64,000 nt of DNA from Xanthomonas bonasiae (GCF_017163705.1 NZ_JAFIWB010000001.1:372001-436000), one strand, 5' to 3'. Positions 1 to 8,832 are shown, counted from the stretch's first letter. Notes: generated from the sequence alone by a model not told the origin. A program made the numbers and translations.

Positions 1-388
1 CGATCGCTTCCAGCCGGTCGCGCAACTGGCGCAGCATCATCTGCAGGCTCAGCTGGTCCTGCGCCGACAGCGCCTTGCCGTCGATCGCCTCGAAACGCTT
101 CAGGAAATCCGCGGTGGCCTGTCGTTCGGCCTGCAACGCCGCCGGCGAGTAATCGCTCCAGCGGTCGTTGTAGCGGGTGTCGCCGATGATGCTGGCGAAC
201 TCCGGATGGTGCTCGAGCTGGTACTGCCACTGCGCGTCGAGCAAGGCGGCGAAGGCCTGGCCCGGCTGTTGCGCCGGTGTACCCGCCGCGGCCGCCGGCT
301 GCGGCGAGGTGGGCGGCGTGGCCGGCTGGCAGGCGGCCAGCAACGCCGCGGCCAGCGCGCAGGGAAGCAACAGGCGGGCGAATCTCAT
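1..388 (-). CDS. DUF885-family lipoprotein, N-terminal part (cut by window edge)
   Basis: Only the first 129 codons lie in the window; the rest continues beyond position 1. The protein starts with a lipoprotein signal: a basic Met-Arg start, a hydrophobic Leu/Ala stretch and a lipobox ending LLAAC, so Cys20 should be lipidated and the protein held at a membrane facing the periplasm. An Ala/Pro/Gln-rich linker follows. From about residue 45 the sequence (FAALLDAQWQYQLEHHPEFA, then a GDTRYND motif) has the look of the DUF885 family, whose members are predicted zinc peptidases. It lies 64 bases downstream of the M24 peptidase gene on the same strand and is probably the last gene of the hydroxyproline operon, which suggests a peptidase role. 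The family call rests on the N-terminus only; the catalytic part is not visible. Confidence 0.75.
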   Translation of the reverse strand, partial: MRFARLLLPCALAAALLAACQPATPPTSPQPAAAAGTPAQQPGQAFAALLDAQWQYQLEHHPEFASIIGDTRYNDRWSDYSPAALQAERQATADFLKRFEAIDGKALSAQDQLSLQMMLRQLRDRLEAI

Positions 389-452
389 CGACGGACTCCG
401 GTAAGCGAATGGAACCTCTGCGGCGGCACCGTGCCGGCGGCCGCCGCCTGCA

Positions 453-1661
453 TCAGGCGAACGGCCGATCGATCGCCGGCGACGGCGGCGTGAACCACTG
501 CGCGCCGTGTTCGGTGACGTAGAAATGGTCCTCCAGGCGCACGCCGAACTCGCCCGGCACCACGATCATCGGCTCGTTGCTGCAGCACATGCCGGGCGCC
601 AGCGGCAACGCATTGCCGCGCACCAGGTACGGCGCCTCGTGGATGCTCATGCCGCAGCCATGGCCGGTGCGGTGCGGCAATCCCGGCAGGCGATAGTCCG
701 GGCCCAGGCCGGCCGCCTGCAGCACCTCGCGCGCCGCCTGGTCCACCGCCGCGCAGCTCACGCCCGGACGCACCGCGGCGAACGCGGCCGCCTGCGCATC
801 GTGCTCCAGCTGCCAGATGCGCCGCTGCTTCTCGCTCGGTTCGCCGAAGATGTAGGTGCGGGTGATGTCGGAGTGGTAGCCATGCACGGTGCAGCCGGTG
901 TCGATCAGCACCAGCTCGCCCGGACGCAGCGCCTGCACGCCGGGAATGCCGTGCGGGTAGGCGGTGGCATGGCCGAACTGCACGATGCAAAAGGTGGAGC
1001 CGTTGTCGGCGCCGAGCGCACGGTGCGCCTGGTCGATGAAGCGCACCAGTTCGGCGGTGGTGATGCCTTCGTGGATCAGGCCGGCGGCCAGCCGCTGCAC
1101 CTGCAGGGTCATGTCGCAGGCCTGCTGCATCAGCGCCAGTTCCGCCGCCGACTTGCGCATGCGGCAACCATCGACGATCGGCGTCGCGTCGCGGATCGCG
1201 ATCCGGTCCAGCACCGCGCTCAACCCGCTGTGCACGGCGAAGGCGATGCCCGGATCCAGCGCCAGCGCCTGCGCGCCGAGTTCGCTCAGCGCCTCGGCGA
1301 CCAGCGCATGCGGATCCTCGTGCTCTTCCCACAGCCGCTTGCGCACCGGGATGCGCAGCACCGCGTCCAGCGAGCCTTCCTCGAACGCCGGGCAGATCAG
1401 CAGCGGATCGCCTTCGGCGGTCAGCAGCATCGCCACCAGCCGCTCGCTGGCGCCCCACGGCACGCCGGTGAAATAGCGCAGCGAGGCGCCGGCGCCGATC
1501 AGCAGCGCATCGGCGCCCTGCGCGCGCAGCAGTTCGCGCGCCCGCGCCAGCCGCTGTTGATATTCCTGCGGCTGGATCGGCGGCGCCTGCGCCGGCCATG
1601 GCGCCAGCTGCGCATGCGCCATGGCCAGGCTCAGCCCGCCGATCTGCGCGGTGGCGCTCAT
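453..1661 (-). CDS. M24-family Xaa-Pro-type metallopeptidase
   Basis: 402 residues. The C-terminal two thirds form a pita-bread peptidase fold with the expected metal ligands in order: Asp in IDTG (about 252), Asp in SDITRT (about 263), His in RTGHGCG (about 332), Glu in SNEP (about 362) and Glu in RLEDHF (about 377). The N-terminal 130 residues match the creatinase/prolidase N-domain. Such enzymes remove or release residues next to proline. The start overlaps the stop of the aldehyde dehydrogenase gene in an ATGA, so the two are translationally coupled; a second Met at residue 14 is possible. Placement in a hydroxyproline operon suggests it frees proline or hydroxyproline from peptides; the exact substrate is inferred. 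No signal peptide is seen, so it is probably cytoplasmic. Confidence 0.88.
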   Translation of the reverse strand: MSATAQIGGLSLAMAHAQLAPWPAQAPPIQPQEYQQRLARARELLRAQGADALLIGAGASLRYFTGVPWGASERLVAMLLTAEGDPLLICPAFEEGSLDAVLRIPVRKRLWEEHEDPHALVAEALSELGAQALALDPGIAFAVHSGLSAVLDRIAIRDATPIVDGCRMRKSAAELALMQQACDMTLQVQRLAAGLIHEGITTAELVRFIDQAHRALGADNGSTFCIVQFGHATAYPHGIPGVQALRPGELVLIDTGCTVHGYHSDITRTYIFGEPSEKQRRIWQLEHDAQAAAFAAVRPGVSCAAVDQAAREVLQAAGLGPDYRLPGLPHRTGHGCGMSIHEAPYLVRGNALPLAPGMCCSNEPMIVVPGEFGVRLEDHFYVTEHGAQWFTPPSPAIDRPFA

Positions 1662-3250
1662 GCCGCGCGCTCCACGTCGGCGACGCTCCACTGGCCGTCG
1701 ATCAGCCGCTGCACGCCGCCGGGATTGCGGTCGCGCAGCAGTTCCGGCAACAGCGCATCGGGCAGGCCGTCGTAGCTGTGCAGCGCGGCGAAGCGGCGGA
1801 TCGCGGCCGGCATGCCGACCGCGGTGAAGCCCGGATGGCCGGTGCTCGGGTACGGACCGCCGTGATTCATCGCCGCACTGACCGCCACGCCGGTCGGCAT
1901 CTTGTTGCAGATCAGGCGTCCCACCCGCGGCCGCAGCGCGGCGGCAATCGCGGCGAACAGCACGTCGTCGCTGCCGTCGGCCGCACGGTAGAGCGTCCCG
2001 GTGAGGTTGCCCTCCAGGCTGTGCGCCAGCGCGGTCATCTGCGCCAGGCCGTCGACACGCACCACCAGGCTGACCGGACCGAACGCCTCGGTCTGCAGCG
2101 CCTCGGGCTGTTGCAGGAAAGCCTGCGCCGAAACCGCCAGCAAGGTCGGCGCATGCCGATAGCCCGGCTCCGGCGCGGCTTCGCCGCCGGCCAGCACCGC
2201 GGCGCCGGCATTGCGCAGCGTGGCCACGCCGCGCTGCAAGTGCTCGAGCACGCCGCGCGAGAACAGCAGGCTCGGCGCGGCACCGGCGAAGTGCGCGCTG
2301 GCCGCGGCGACGAACGCATCGCCGTCCTCGCCCTCGGGCACCACCACGATGCCGGGATTGGTGCAGAACTGGCCGCTGCCCATCGTGCACGAGGCGAAGA
2401 ATTCCTGTGCCAGCGCGGTACCGCGCTCGGCCAGCACGCCCGGCAGCAGGAACACCGGATTGACGCTGGACAGCTCGACGTAGGCCGGCACCCCGGCACG
2501 GTCGGCCGCGGCCTTCAGCGCCAGTCCGCCGGCACGGCTGCCGGTGAAACCGATCGCGCCCAATCGCGGATCGCCGGCCAGTTCCAGGCCCAGCGTGTTG
2601 TCGAAGTGGTACAGCAACTGCACCGCCGCGGCCGGCAGGCCGTTGTCCAGCAGGGCCTGGTGCGCGAGCTGCGCCAGGCGCTGGCTGGTGGCCGGATGCG
2701 ACGGATGCGCCTTGGCGATGACCGGATTGCGTGCGGCGATGGCCGAGGCGAAATCGCTGCCGGCCACCGCGTTGAACGCGAACGGAAAATTGTTCGGGCC
2801 GAACACCAGCACCGGCTTGTGCAGCGGCCCCAGCTGCGCGCGCAGGCCGGCGGCGGTATCGATCACCGGCTGCGTCCAGCTATGGCGGCGCACCGCCTGC
2901 GCGGCCTGGCGCAGCTGCCCGCTGGCGCGCGGCAACTCCACCTTGGCCAGGCGCGGTTCGACCGGCAAGCCGGTCTCGGCATGCGCCAGCGCGACCAACT
3001 GCTCCAAGTCGGCATCGATCGCCGCGGCGTAGCTGTCGAGGAACCCGGCGATGCGTTCGGGCGCCGCCGCGGCCAGCGCGTCGGCGACCAGCACCGCCGC
3101 GCTCAGCGCCGCTTCCAGATCGGCGGCGCCGCTGACCGGGAACTCCGGTCCGAACGCGTTCCCGTCGCGCGGGTCCTCGGCGCGGAAGCTGCCGCGCGCT
3201 TCCAGCGACGGCTGCCAATGGCCGGCAAGCAACAGCGGCTGCATGCTCAT
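1658..3250 (-). CDS. 2-oxoglutarate semialdehyde (2,5-dioxopentanoate) dehydrogenase
   Basis: 530-residue aldehyde dehydrogenase of the alpha-ketoglutaric semialdehyde branch. The catalytic cysteine lies in GQFCTNPG (about residue 296) and the general-base glutamate in VELSSVNPV (about 258); both motifs are typical of that branch rather than of betaine or succinate semialdehyde enzymes. In the D-hydroxyproline pathway it oxidises 2-oxoglutarate semialdehyde with NAD(P)+ to 2-oxoglutarate, the last step before the TCA cycle. It lies one base downstream of the DHDPS-like deaminase gene, which makes its substrate. A second Met two codons in could be the start. Cofactor choice cannot be read from the sequence with confidence. 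Confidence 0.9.
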   Translation of the reverse strand: MSMQPLLLAGHWQPSLEARGSFRAEDPRDGNAFGPEFPVSGAADLEAALSAAVLVADALAAAAPERIAGFLDSYAAAIDADLEQLVALAHAETGLPVEPRLAKVELPRASGQLRQAAQAVRRHSWTQPVIDTAAGLRAQLGPLHKPVLVFGPNNFPFAFNAVAGSDFASAIAARNPVIAKAHPSHPATSQRLAQLAHQALLDNGLPAAAVQLLYHFDNTLGLELAGDPRLGAIGFTGSRAGGLALKAAADRAGVPAYVELSSVNPVFLLPGVLAERGTALAQEFFASCTMGSGQFCTNPGIVVVPEGEDGDAFVAAASAHFAGAAPSLLFSRGVLEHLQRGVATLRNAGAAVLAGGEAAPEPGYRHAPTLLAVSAQAFLQQPEALQTEAFGPVSLVVRVDGLAQMTALAHSLEGNLTGTLYRAADGSDDVLFAAIAAALRPRVGRLICNKMPTGVAVSAAMNHGGPYPSTGHPGFTAVGMPAAIRRFAALHSYDGLPDALLPELLRDRNPGGVQRLIDGQWSVADVERAA

Positions 3251-3251
3251 C

Positions 3252-4157
3252 TCAGAGCCCGGGGTGGGTGGCGATGGCGTGGTCGATCACCTTCAGCGCC
3301 GCTTCGCGCTCGGCGCCGTCGACGACCAGGCGCGGCGCGCGCACGCGCTCGCTGCCCAGGCCGACCTTCTCCTGCACCAGCTTGATCAGCTGCACGAACT
3401 TGGGCACGGTGTCCAGGCGCAGCAGCGGCAGGAACCAGTCGTACAGCGCCTTGGCCGCCGGGTAGCCGCCGTCGCGGGCCAGCTCGAACAGCTTCACCGA
3501 CTCCTTCGGATACGCGTTGACCAGGCCGGCGATCCAGCCCTTGGCGCCCATGCTGAGGCCTTCGACGATCGCATCGTCCATGCCCACCAGCAGCACCAGG
3601 CGGTCGTTGAGCAACTCGCCCAGCGCGGCGAAGCGGCGCACGTCGCCGGAGGATTCCTTGACCGCTTGCAGGTTCGGGAATTCGGCGGCCAGCTCGGCGA
3701 TCTGCGCCGGGCTGAAATCGGTCTTGTAGGCGACCGGGTTGTTGTACAGGATCACCGGCAGGTCGGTGGCGGCGATGACCGCACGCGCATGCGCGCCCAT
3801 CTCGCGCCAGTCGGTGGAGTACACGTACGGCGGCAGCACCATGAGCCCGCCGCAGCCGACCTGCTTGGCCGCCTGCGCCAGGCGCACGGCCTCGTCGGTG
3901 GACAGCGCGGCGATGCCCGGCACCACCGGGATGCGGCCGTCCAGCGCCTGCACCAGGGTCTTCAGGATCGCGACCTTGTCGTCGAAGCTGAGCGTGGCGG
4001 CCTCGCCGAGCGAGCCCAGCGGCACGATCGCGGTGCAGCCGGCGTCGACCATGACCTGCGCATGCTTGGCCAGGAACGCGTGGTCGATGCTGCCGTCGGC
4101 GTTGAACGGAGTGGTGATGGCCGGCAGCACGCCGTACCAGAAAGAAGCCTTGCTCAT
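3252..4157 (-). CDS. DHDPS-family pyrroline-4-hydroxy-2-carboxylate deaminase
   Basis: 301 residues, a class I (beta/alpha)8 lyase of the dihydrodipicolinate synthase family. The Schiff-base lysine is in VKESSG (about 167) and the conserved tyrosine in ILYNNP (about 139). The genuine DapA of lysine synthesis has the same fold, so function is set by context: the gene sits between the D-hydroxyproline dehydrogenase genes and the semialdehyde dehydrogenase. That order matches the Pseudomonas and Sinorhizobium pathway, where this enzyme deaminates 1-pyrroline-4-hydroxy-2-carboxylate to 2-oxoglutarate semialdehyde plus ammonia. The gene starts four bases downstream of the stop of the oxidoreductase gene. 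The deaminase call is inferred from context with good confidence; the family call is certain. Confidence 0.87.
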   Translation of the reverse strand: MSKASFWYGVLPAITTPFNADGSIDHAFLAKHAQVMVDAGCTAIVPLGSLGEAATLSFDDKVAILKTLVQALDGRIPVVPGIAALSTDEAVRLAQAAKQVGCGGLMVLPPYVYSTDWREMGAHARAVIAATDLPVILYNNPVAYKTDFSPAQIAELAAEFPNLQAVKESSGDVRRFAALGELLNDRLVLLVGMDDAIVEGLSMGAKGWIAGLVNAYPKESVKLFELARDGGYPAAKALYDWFLPLLRLDTVPKFVQLIKLVQEKVGLGSERVRAPRLVVDGAEREAALKVIDHAIATHPGL

Positions 4158-4161
4158 GGGA

Positions 4162-5502
4162 TTACACCTTGTCGAGGGTTGTGAGTGGAGGTTCGGGAAG
4201 AAGCGGATCGGGAAGCGATTGGGCGAGCGCGTCCAGGCGCACCGGGAACAGCGGCGGCCGGCGGCCGTCGTCGGAAAAATCGTCGTGCCGCGGCGCCAGC
4301 CCCAACTCGGTCAGCGCACTGCCGCAGATGCGGCCCTGGCAGGCGCCCATGCCGCAGCGCGAGACCAGCTTGGCGTCGCGCAGGTCGGCATGGCCGCGCA
4401 GCGCCGACAGCGGCACGTCCTCGCAGCGGCACACCAGCGTGTCCGCCGCGGCCAGCGTGTGGATGCGCGGGTCCAGCGCGAACTGGCGCTGCAGCAACGC
4501 GGCGAACGCGCGCGCGCGCCGCCGCTGCGGCTGCAATGCCTGCGCCGCGGCCGCCTGCCCCGCTGCCAGGTGCCCGGCGATGGCGCCTTCGACGCGCGCG
4601 CAATCGCGCCCGCCGATGCCCAGCGCCTCGCCGGCGGCGTACACGCCTGCGACGCTGGTACGCAACTGCGCGTCCACCGCCACGCACGGATGCGCGCCGC
4701 TGCGCGCCAGGCGGCAGCCGAGCAGTTGCGCCAGTTCCACGTTCGGCACCAGTCCGTAGCCGACCGCCAGCTGGTCGCACTCGAGGCGGCGGCGGCCGCG
4801 CGGGCCGTCGATCTCCACCGACCGCAGCTGGCTGTCGCCGTGCGCCGCCAGCACCACGCTGCCGCTGTGATAGCGCACGCCGGCCAGCTGCGCGCGCAGG
4901 CTCAGCGCCTGCAGCGCCTTGTCCGGCCAGCGCCACGGCAGCTGCGCGGCGAAACCGGCCAGCGCGCGCAGCGGCGCCTGTTCGACGATGCCCAGCACCT
5001 GCGCGCCGTGGCGGCGCAGCGTCGCCGCGCTGGCCAGCAGCAGCGGACCGCTGCCGGCAACCAGCACGCGCTTGCCGGACAGCGGCCAGCCCTGCTTGGC
5101 CAGCGCCTGCGCGCCGCCGGCGCCGGTGACGCCAGGCAAGGTCCAGCCGGGGAACGGCAGCAGCAATTCGCGCGCGCCGGTGGCCAGCACCAGCGCGTCG
5201 TAGCCGATCCAGCGCGCGCCCTGCGGGCCATCGGCCAGCAGCTGCCGGTCCTGCGCCATCAGCAACTGCGTCTGCGACAGAAATTCGATCTTGCTCGCCG
5301 CCAGCTGCGCCAGCACCCGCGCGGCCAGCTTCGGCGGCGCATGGGCCACGTCGTGCCGCCAGATCTGGCCGCCGGCGCGCGCCTGCAGATCGACCAGCGC
5401 CACGCGCCGGCCATGCCCGGCGGCGGCCAGCGCCGCCGCCAGTCCGGCCGGACCGGCACCGGCCACGACCACGTCGTACTGCAGCGCGCGCGGCTCAGCC
5501 AT
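4162..5502 (-). CDS. FAD/NAD(P)-binding oxidoreductase, D-hydroxyproline dehydrogenase subunit
   Basis: 446 residues. An N-terminal dinucleotide-binding motif (VAGAGPAGLAAAL, about residues 11-23) and a second one near 190 (VLVAGSGPLLL) show a two-dinucleotide-binding-domain flavoprotein. The C-terminal quarter is a BFD-like [2Fe-2S] domain: CRCED near 357 and a GMGACQGRIC cluster near 386. This is the architecture of HcnB/SoxA-like subunits of heteromeric amine dehydrogenases. Its neighbours are a short 2Fe-2S protein and a DAO-type flavoprotein, as in the LhpBEF enzyme of Pseudomonas aeruginosa. It probably passes electrons from D-hydroxyproline oxidation towards the respiratory chain. The preceding ferredoxin-like ORF overlaps its start by eight bases. 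Confidence 0.88.
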   Translation of the reverse strand: MAEPRALQYDVVVAGAGPAGLAAALAAAGHGRRVALVDLQARAGGQIWRHDVAHAPPKLAARVLAQLAASKIEFLSQTQLLMAQDRQLLADGPQGARWIGYDALVLATGARELLLPFPGWTLPGVTGAGGAQALAKQGWPLSGKRVLVAGSGPLLLASAATLRRHGAQVLGIVEQAPLRALAGFAAQLPWRWPDKALQALSLRAQLAGVRYHSGSVVLAAHGDSQLRSVEIDGPRGRRRLECDQLAVGYGLVPNVELAQLLGCRLARSGAHPCVAVDAQLRTSVAGVYAAGEALGIGGRDCARVEGAIAGHLAAGQAAAAQALQPQRRRARAFAALLQRQFALDPRIHTLAAADTLVCRCEDVPLSALRGHADLRDAKLVSRCGMGACQGRICGSALTELGLAPRHDDFSDDGRRPPLFPVRLDALAQSLPDPLLPEPPLTTLDKV

Positions 5503-5743
5503 CGGTCCACACCTGCATGCCGTCGCGGACCGGAGTGATGCAGGCGCGCAACTGGCCGAGGCCGTCGATGCGCACCCGGCATTCGCTGCACACGCCCATG
5601 CCGCACAGCGGCGCGCGCGGCTGGCCGTTGCGCGAGCGGCGGAAATGCACCGCGACCTGCGCCACCGCCGCGGCCACGCTGCTGCCGTCCAGTACCTCGA
5701 CGGCCTGACCGTTGATCTGCAGGCGCAGCATCGGCGCGCTCAC
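5495..5743 (-). CDS. Small (2Fe-2S)-binding subunit of D-hydroxyproline dehydrogenase
   Basis: 82 residues from a GTG start that overlaps the stop of the preceding flavoprotein gene as GTGA; an ATG four codons later (5731) is the alternative. The fold is ferredoxin-like with the cluster motif CGMGVCSEC and a further cysteine about fifteen residues later in RACITPV, as in HcnA and the N-terminal part of sarcosine oxidase alpha. It overlaps the next gene by eight bases. It should carry one [2Fe-2S] cluster between the DAO-type catalytic subunit and the FAD/NAD-type subunit. I chose GTG because of the four-base overlap pattern that recurs in this operon. Confidence 0.85.
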   Translation of the reverse strand: MSAPMLRLQINGQAVEVLDGSSVAAAVAQVAVHFRRSRNGQPRAPLCGMGVCSECRVRIDGLGQLRACITPVRDGMQVWTDG

Positions 5744-6840
5744 GACAGCGCCCGCGCCGGCGCGAACGGCGCCGGGTCCAGCACGGGAGTGCGCTGCAAA
5801 ATCAGATCCAGCAACAGCCGCGCGCTGCCCAGCGCGGTGGTCACGCCCAGCCCTTCGTGGCCGGCCGCGACCCACACGTCGGCACGCTCGGGCACCGCAC
5901 CCAGGTAGGGACGGCCGTCGGGCGTGGCCGGACGCAGCCCGGTCCACACCCGGATCGCCTGCAGCTGGCGCAACGCCGGCAGGAACGCGAACGCGCGCTC
6001 GAGCATGCGTTGCAGCATCGGCATCGACACGCTGCGGTCGCTGGCATCGAATTCGCGCGAGGAACCGATCAGGATCTGCCCGGTCGGCCGCGGCTGCACG
6101 TTGAATGCCACGCTGCTGCCGTCGCTGCCGTGCGCGCTGTCGGCATAGCCCAGCTCCAGCAATTGGTGGCCGACGAAGCCCGGATAGCGGTCGGTGATGA
6201 CCAGCTGGCCCTTGCGCGCGCGCATCGGCAGCTCCGGCAGCAACTCCGGCAACGCGCAGCCGGTGGCGACCAGCACCGGGCCGCTGAGGGTACTGCCGTC
6301 GTCCAGGCGCAGTCCGCCGGTAGCCAGCGCCAGCGCGCGGCGCCCGGCGAACAGCTGCGCACCGGCGGCGAGCGCACGCTCGACCAGATGCCGCGCCATC
6401 CGCGGCGGATACACCACCGCTTCGGCGGCCACGCGCATGCCGCCGGCCAGCCCCGGCGCCAGCGCCGGCTCCAGCCGGTACAGCGTCTCGGCATCGATCG
6501 CCTCGGCATGCACGCCGGCCGCGGCCAGGCGCTGGATCTTGGCCGGGATCGCCTCCAGCTCGCGCGCCTGCCGCGCCACCCACAGCGTGCCGCAGCGGCT
6601 GAACTCGGCCGCCGGCAACTGCGCGAATTCTTCCCACAGGCGCAGCGAATAGGACGACAGCGCCAGTTCCGCCGGATCGTCGTCCATCGCCACCAGATGA
6701 CCCATCGCCGCGGCGGTGGAACCGCCGCCGATCGTGCCCGACTCGACGATCGCCACCCGCAGCCCGGCGGCGGCGGCCGCATTGGCGCAGGCCGCGCCGA
6801 CGATGCCGGCGCCGACGACGATCAGGTCGAAACCGCTCAT
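5740..6840 (-). CDS. DAO-family FAD oxidoreductase, catalytic subunit of D-hydroxyproline dehydrogenase
   Basis: 366 residues of the D-amino-acid oxidase/DadA superfamily. The N-terminus has a Rossmann motif ([15 protein letters not shown], residues 5-19) followed by the [15 protein letters not shown] segment; the C-terminus has the typical [15 protein letters not shown] and [10 protein letters not shown] motifs that line the flavin. In the pathway it oxidises cis-4-hydroxy-D-proline, made by the epimerase encoded next to it, to 1-pyrroline-4-hydroxy-2-carboxylate. Its start overlaps the epimerase stop as ATGA and its stop overlaps the small ferredoxin start as GTGA, so all three should be made in similar amounts. 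Glycine oxidase or D-proline dehydrogenase activity cannot be excluded from sequence alone. Confidence 0.88.
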   Translation of the reverse strand: MSGFDLIVVGAGIVGAACANAAAAAGLRVAIVESGTIGGGSTAAAMGHLVAMDDDPAELALSSYSLRLWEEFAQLPAAEFSRCGTLWVARQARELEAIPAKIQRLAAAGVHAEAIDAETLYRLEPALAPGLAGGMRVAAEAVVYPPRMARHLVERALAAGAQLFAGRRALALATGGLRLDDGSTLSGPVLVATGCALPELLPELPMRARKGQLVITDRYPGFVGHQLLELGYADSAHGSDGSSVAFNVQPRPTGQILIGSSREFDASDRSVSMPMLQRMLERAFAFLPALRQLQAIRVWTGLRPATPDGRPYLGAVPERADVWVAAGHEGLGVTTALGSARLLLDLILQRTPVLDPAPFAPARALS

Positions 6841-7778
6841 CCGGCGCCGATGCCCCAGGCGAACGGATCCTGCGCATCGATCAGCAGCTGCGCGCGGGCA
6901 GTGATGTGCGCCTGCCCGGTGATCCGCGGCAGCACGCCGCGGGTGCCGGGCACGTAGCTGCCTTCGAACAGGCTGCCGAGGATGCCCTCCTGGCGCCACA
7001 CCTGGCCGGCGGCCAGCTTGCCGTCGGCGGCCAGGCACGCCAGCTTGGCGCTGGTGCCGGTGCCGCACGGCGAACGGTCGTAGGCCAGGCCCGGGCACAG
7101 CACGAAGTTGCGCGCGTCGGCGCCGGTGTCCGGCGCCGGGCCGTTGATCTCGATATGGTCGATCTCGCCGTCGTCGGCGCCGCGGATGCCGGCCGCCTCC
7201 AGCGCCAGCCGCAGCGCCTCGGTGTACGCGGTCAGCGCGCGCTGGTTGCGCAGCTCCAGCGCGCACGGCGTCTGCTCGGTGATGAAGAACCAGTTGCCGC
7301 CCCAGGCCACGTCGCCGCGCACGCGGCCGTAGCCGGGCACCTGCACCTCGATGCCGGCGGCGTGGCGGTAGCTTTCCACGTTGTCCACCGAAACCCGGCC
7401 GTCGCCGTGCAGCTCCACTCCCACCGTGCCCACCGGGGTTTCGATGCGGTGCGTGCCCGGCGCCAGCCGGCCCAGCTCGGCCAGCGTGCGCACCAGGCCG
7501 ATGGTGCCGTGGCCGCACATGCCCAGGTAGCCGACGTTGTTGAAGAAGATCACCGCGGCGCAGGCGTCGGCCGCGATCGGCGGCAGCAGCAGCGCGCCGA
7601 CCATGGTGTCCGAGCCGCGCGGTTCGCAGGCGATGGCGCTGCGCCAGCGATCGAAGCGATCGCGGAACAGATCGCGCCGTTGCGCCAGCGGGCCGGTGCC
7701 CAGGTCCGGGAAGCCGGCGACGACGACACGGGTCGGTTCGCCGCCGGTATGCGAGTCGATCACATCGAGTGTATGCAT
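6837..7778 (-). CDS. lhpA: 4-hydroxyproline 2-epimerase
   Basis: 313 residues of the proline racemase family. Both active-site cysteines are present: Cys88 in MCGHGTIG and Cys237 in SPCGTGTSA, the pair that separates epimerases/racemases from the Thr-containing trans-3-hydroxyproline dehydratases. The N-terminus ([13 protein letters not shown]) is typical of hydroxyproline epimerases. The enzyme interconverts trans-4-hydroxy-L-proline and cis-4-hydroxy-D-proline, the entry step of the pathway. It is the first gene of the minus-strand operon, with 177 bases to the divergent regulator start. The symbol follows Pseudomonas usage and is by analogy. Confidence 0.92.
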   Translation of the reverse strand: MHTLDVIDSHTGGEPTRVVVAGFPDLGTGPLAQRRDLFRDRFDRWRSAIACEPRGSDTMVGALLLPPIAADACAAVIFFNNVGYLGMCGHGTIGLVRTLAELGRLAPGTHRIETPVGTVGVELHGDGRVSVDNVESYRHAAGIEVQVPGYGRVRGDVAWGGNWFFITEQTPCALELRNQRALTAYTEALRLALEAAGIRGADDGEIDHIEINGPAPDTGADARNFVLCPGLAYDRSPCGTGTSAKLACLAADGKLAAGQVWRQEGILGSLFEGSYVPGTRGVLPRITGQAHITARAQLLIDAQDPFAWGIGAG

Positions 7779-7955
7779 AGGTCCATGCTCACATTCCGGG
7801 CCGCCGGCGGCTAGCAGCGTTTGCTTGTCATAAATGCGGAAATTCGCACAACCCCGGCGTCCCCGCAGGCCCGGTTTAGGCTAGGATCGGTCCTCAGGGG
7901 TGGGCATGCCGCGGCTTGCCTGCCGCCGCAGCCTACAACCGCCCGGTGAGTGCAG
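7779..7955. promoter_or_regulatory. Divergent control region of the hydroxyproline operon and its regulator
   Basis: 177 bases between the epimerase start (minus) and the PAS-AraC regulator start (plus). It must hold both promoters. An imperfect dyad with arms TGCG/CGCA lies at 7835-7848 and is a candidate operator. I could not recognise a convincing pair of -35/-10 boxes for either direction. A Shine-Dalgarno-like GGTGAG at 7945-7950 sits five bases before the regulator ATG. Confidence 0.5.
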
Positions 7956-8663
7956 ATGGATACTTTGATTTCCGCATTGGAGATGCAGACGCTGTTCGAT
8001 GCGCTGCCGGACGTGGTGTTCTTCGTCAAGGACCGCGACGGCCGCTACACCCACGTCAACCTGACCCTGGTGCGGCGCCTGGGCAAGAAGTACCGGGCCG
8101 ACCTGATCGGCAAATCGGCGCTGGAAGTGTTCCCGCTGCCGCTGGGCGGCAGCTACCTGATGCAGGACCGGCGCGTGCTGTGCGGCGAAATGATCGAGAA
8201 CCAGCTGGAAGTGCACCTGTTCCCGAACCGCACCCCGGGCTGGTGCCTGACCTTCAAGCGCCCGCTGTGCGAGCAGAACGAAGTGATCGGCGTGGTCGGC
8301 ATCTCCCGCGACCTGGGCCAGCCCGACAGCCGCCATTCGGCCTACGAACGCATCAGCCGCGCGATGGAGCACATGCAGACCCACTACGGCGACAACCTGC
8401 GCGTGCAGACCCTGGCCGACCTGGCAGAACTGTCGGTGGCGCAGCTGGAACGGCATTTCCGCCGCGTGTTCCAGCTGACCCCGCAACAGCTGCTGACCAA
8501 GATGCGCATCGAAGCGGCGATGCGCCTGCTGCACGGCGAGGACAGCATCGCCAGCATCGGCCAGGCCTGCGGCTTCGCCGACCAGAGCGCGTTCGCGCGC
8601 CAGTTCAAGGCCACCGTCGGCATGACCCCGCGCGACTACCGCTCGATGAAGGGCAAGCTCTGA
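7956..8663 (+). CDS. PAS-AraC transcriptional regulator, probable hydroxyproline operon activator
   Basis: 235 residues from ATG 7956; a GTG two codons earlier is possible but would overlap the GGTGAG ribosome site. Residues about 10-125 look like a PAS sensor fold (ALPDVVFFVKDRDGRYTHVN, ending GVVGISRDLGQ). Residues about 135-235 are an AraC/XylS double helix-turn-helix, with AELSVAQLERHFRR and IGQACGFADQSAFARQFK. Most AraC regulators of sugar or amino-acid pathways carry a cupin sensor, so a PAS domain is less usual. The gene is divergent from the hydroxyproline operon, as lhpR is near its targets in Pseudomonas. The ligand is probably hydroxyproline or a pathway intermediate; that is inference. 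Confidence 0.85.
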   Translation: MDTLISALEMQTLFDALPDVVFFVKDRDGRYTHVNLTLVRRLGKKYRADLIGKSALEVFPLPLGGSYLMQDRRVLCGEMIENQLEVHLFPNRTPGWCLTFKRPLCEQNEVIGVVGISRDLGQPDSRHSAYERISRAMEHMQTHYGDNLRVQTLADLAELSVAQLERHFRRVFQLTPQQLLTKMRIEAAMRLLHGEDSIASIGQACGFADQSAFARQFKATVGMTPRDYRSMKGKL

Positions 8664-8667
8664 GAGG

Positions 8668-8770
8668 CCGGGATTGGGGATTCGGGATTGGGGATTCGTG
8701 AGGGCGCTGCATCTGCAGGAGGCAAAAATGCCGCTGTTGCGAATCCCGCATCCCCAATCCCCAATCCCGG
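8668..8770. repeat. Composite inverted repeat of GGGATT-type heptamers
   Basis: Left arm 8668-8698 is a run of GGGATTGGG/GGGATTCGG units; right arm 8740-8770 is the reverse complement with small changes. The 41-base middle is not part of the repeat. The pair could fold into a long hairpin between the regulator gene and ftsY. The same unit family occurs at 33361, 34105, 56866, 56951, 59391 and 59495. Confidence 0.85.
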
Positions 8771-8832
8771 CCCCACAGGGGCCTAACAGGCGCTAGTGGT
8801 AGCATTCCCGGTTTCCGGTACACGCGTTATCC

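Noticed and set aside
3252-4157. Reading the DHDPS-family gene as dapA of lysine synthesis
   Set aside because: Its position inside the hydroxyproline operon, directly before the semialdehyde dehydrogenase, fits the deaminase far better.
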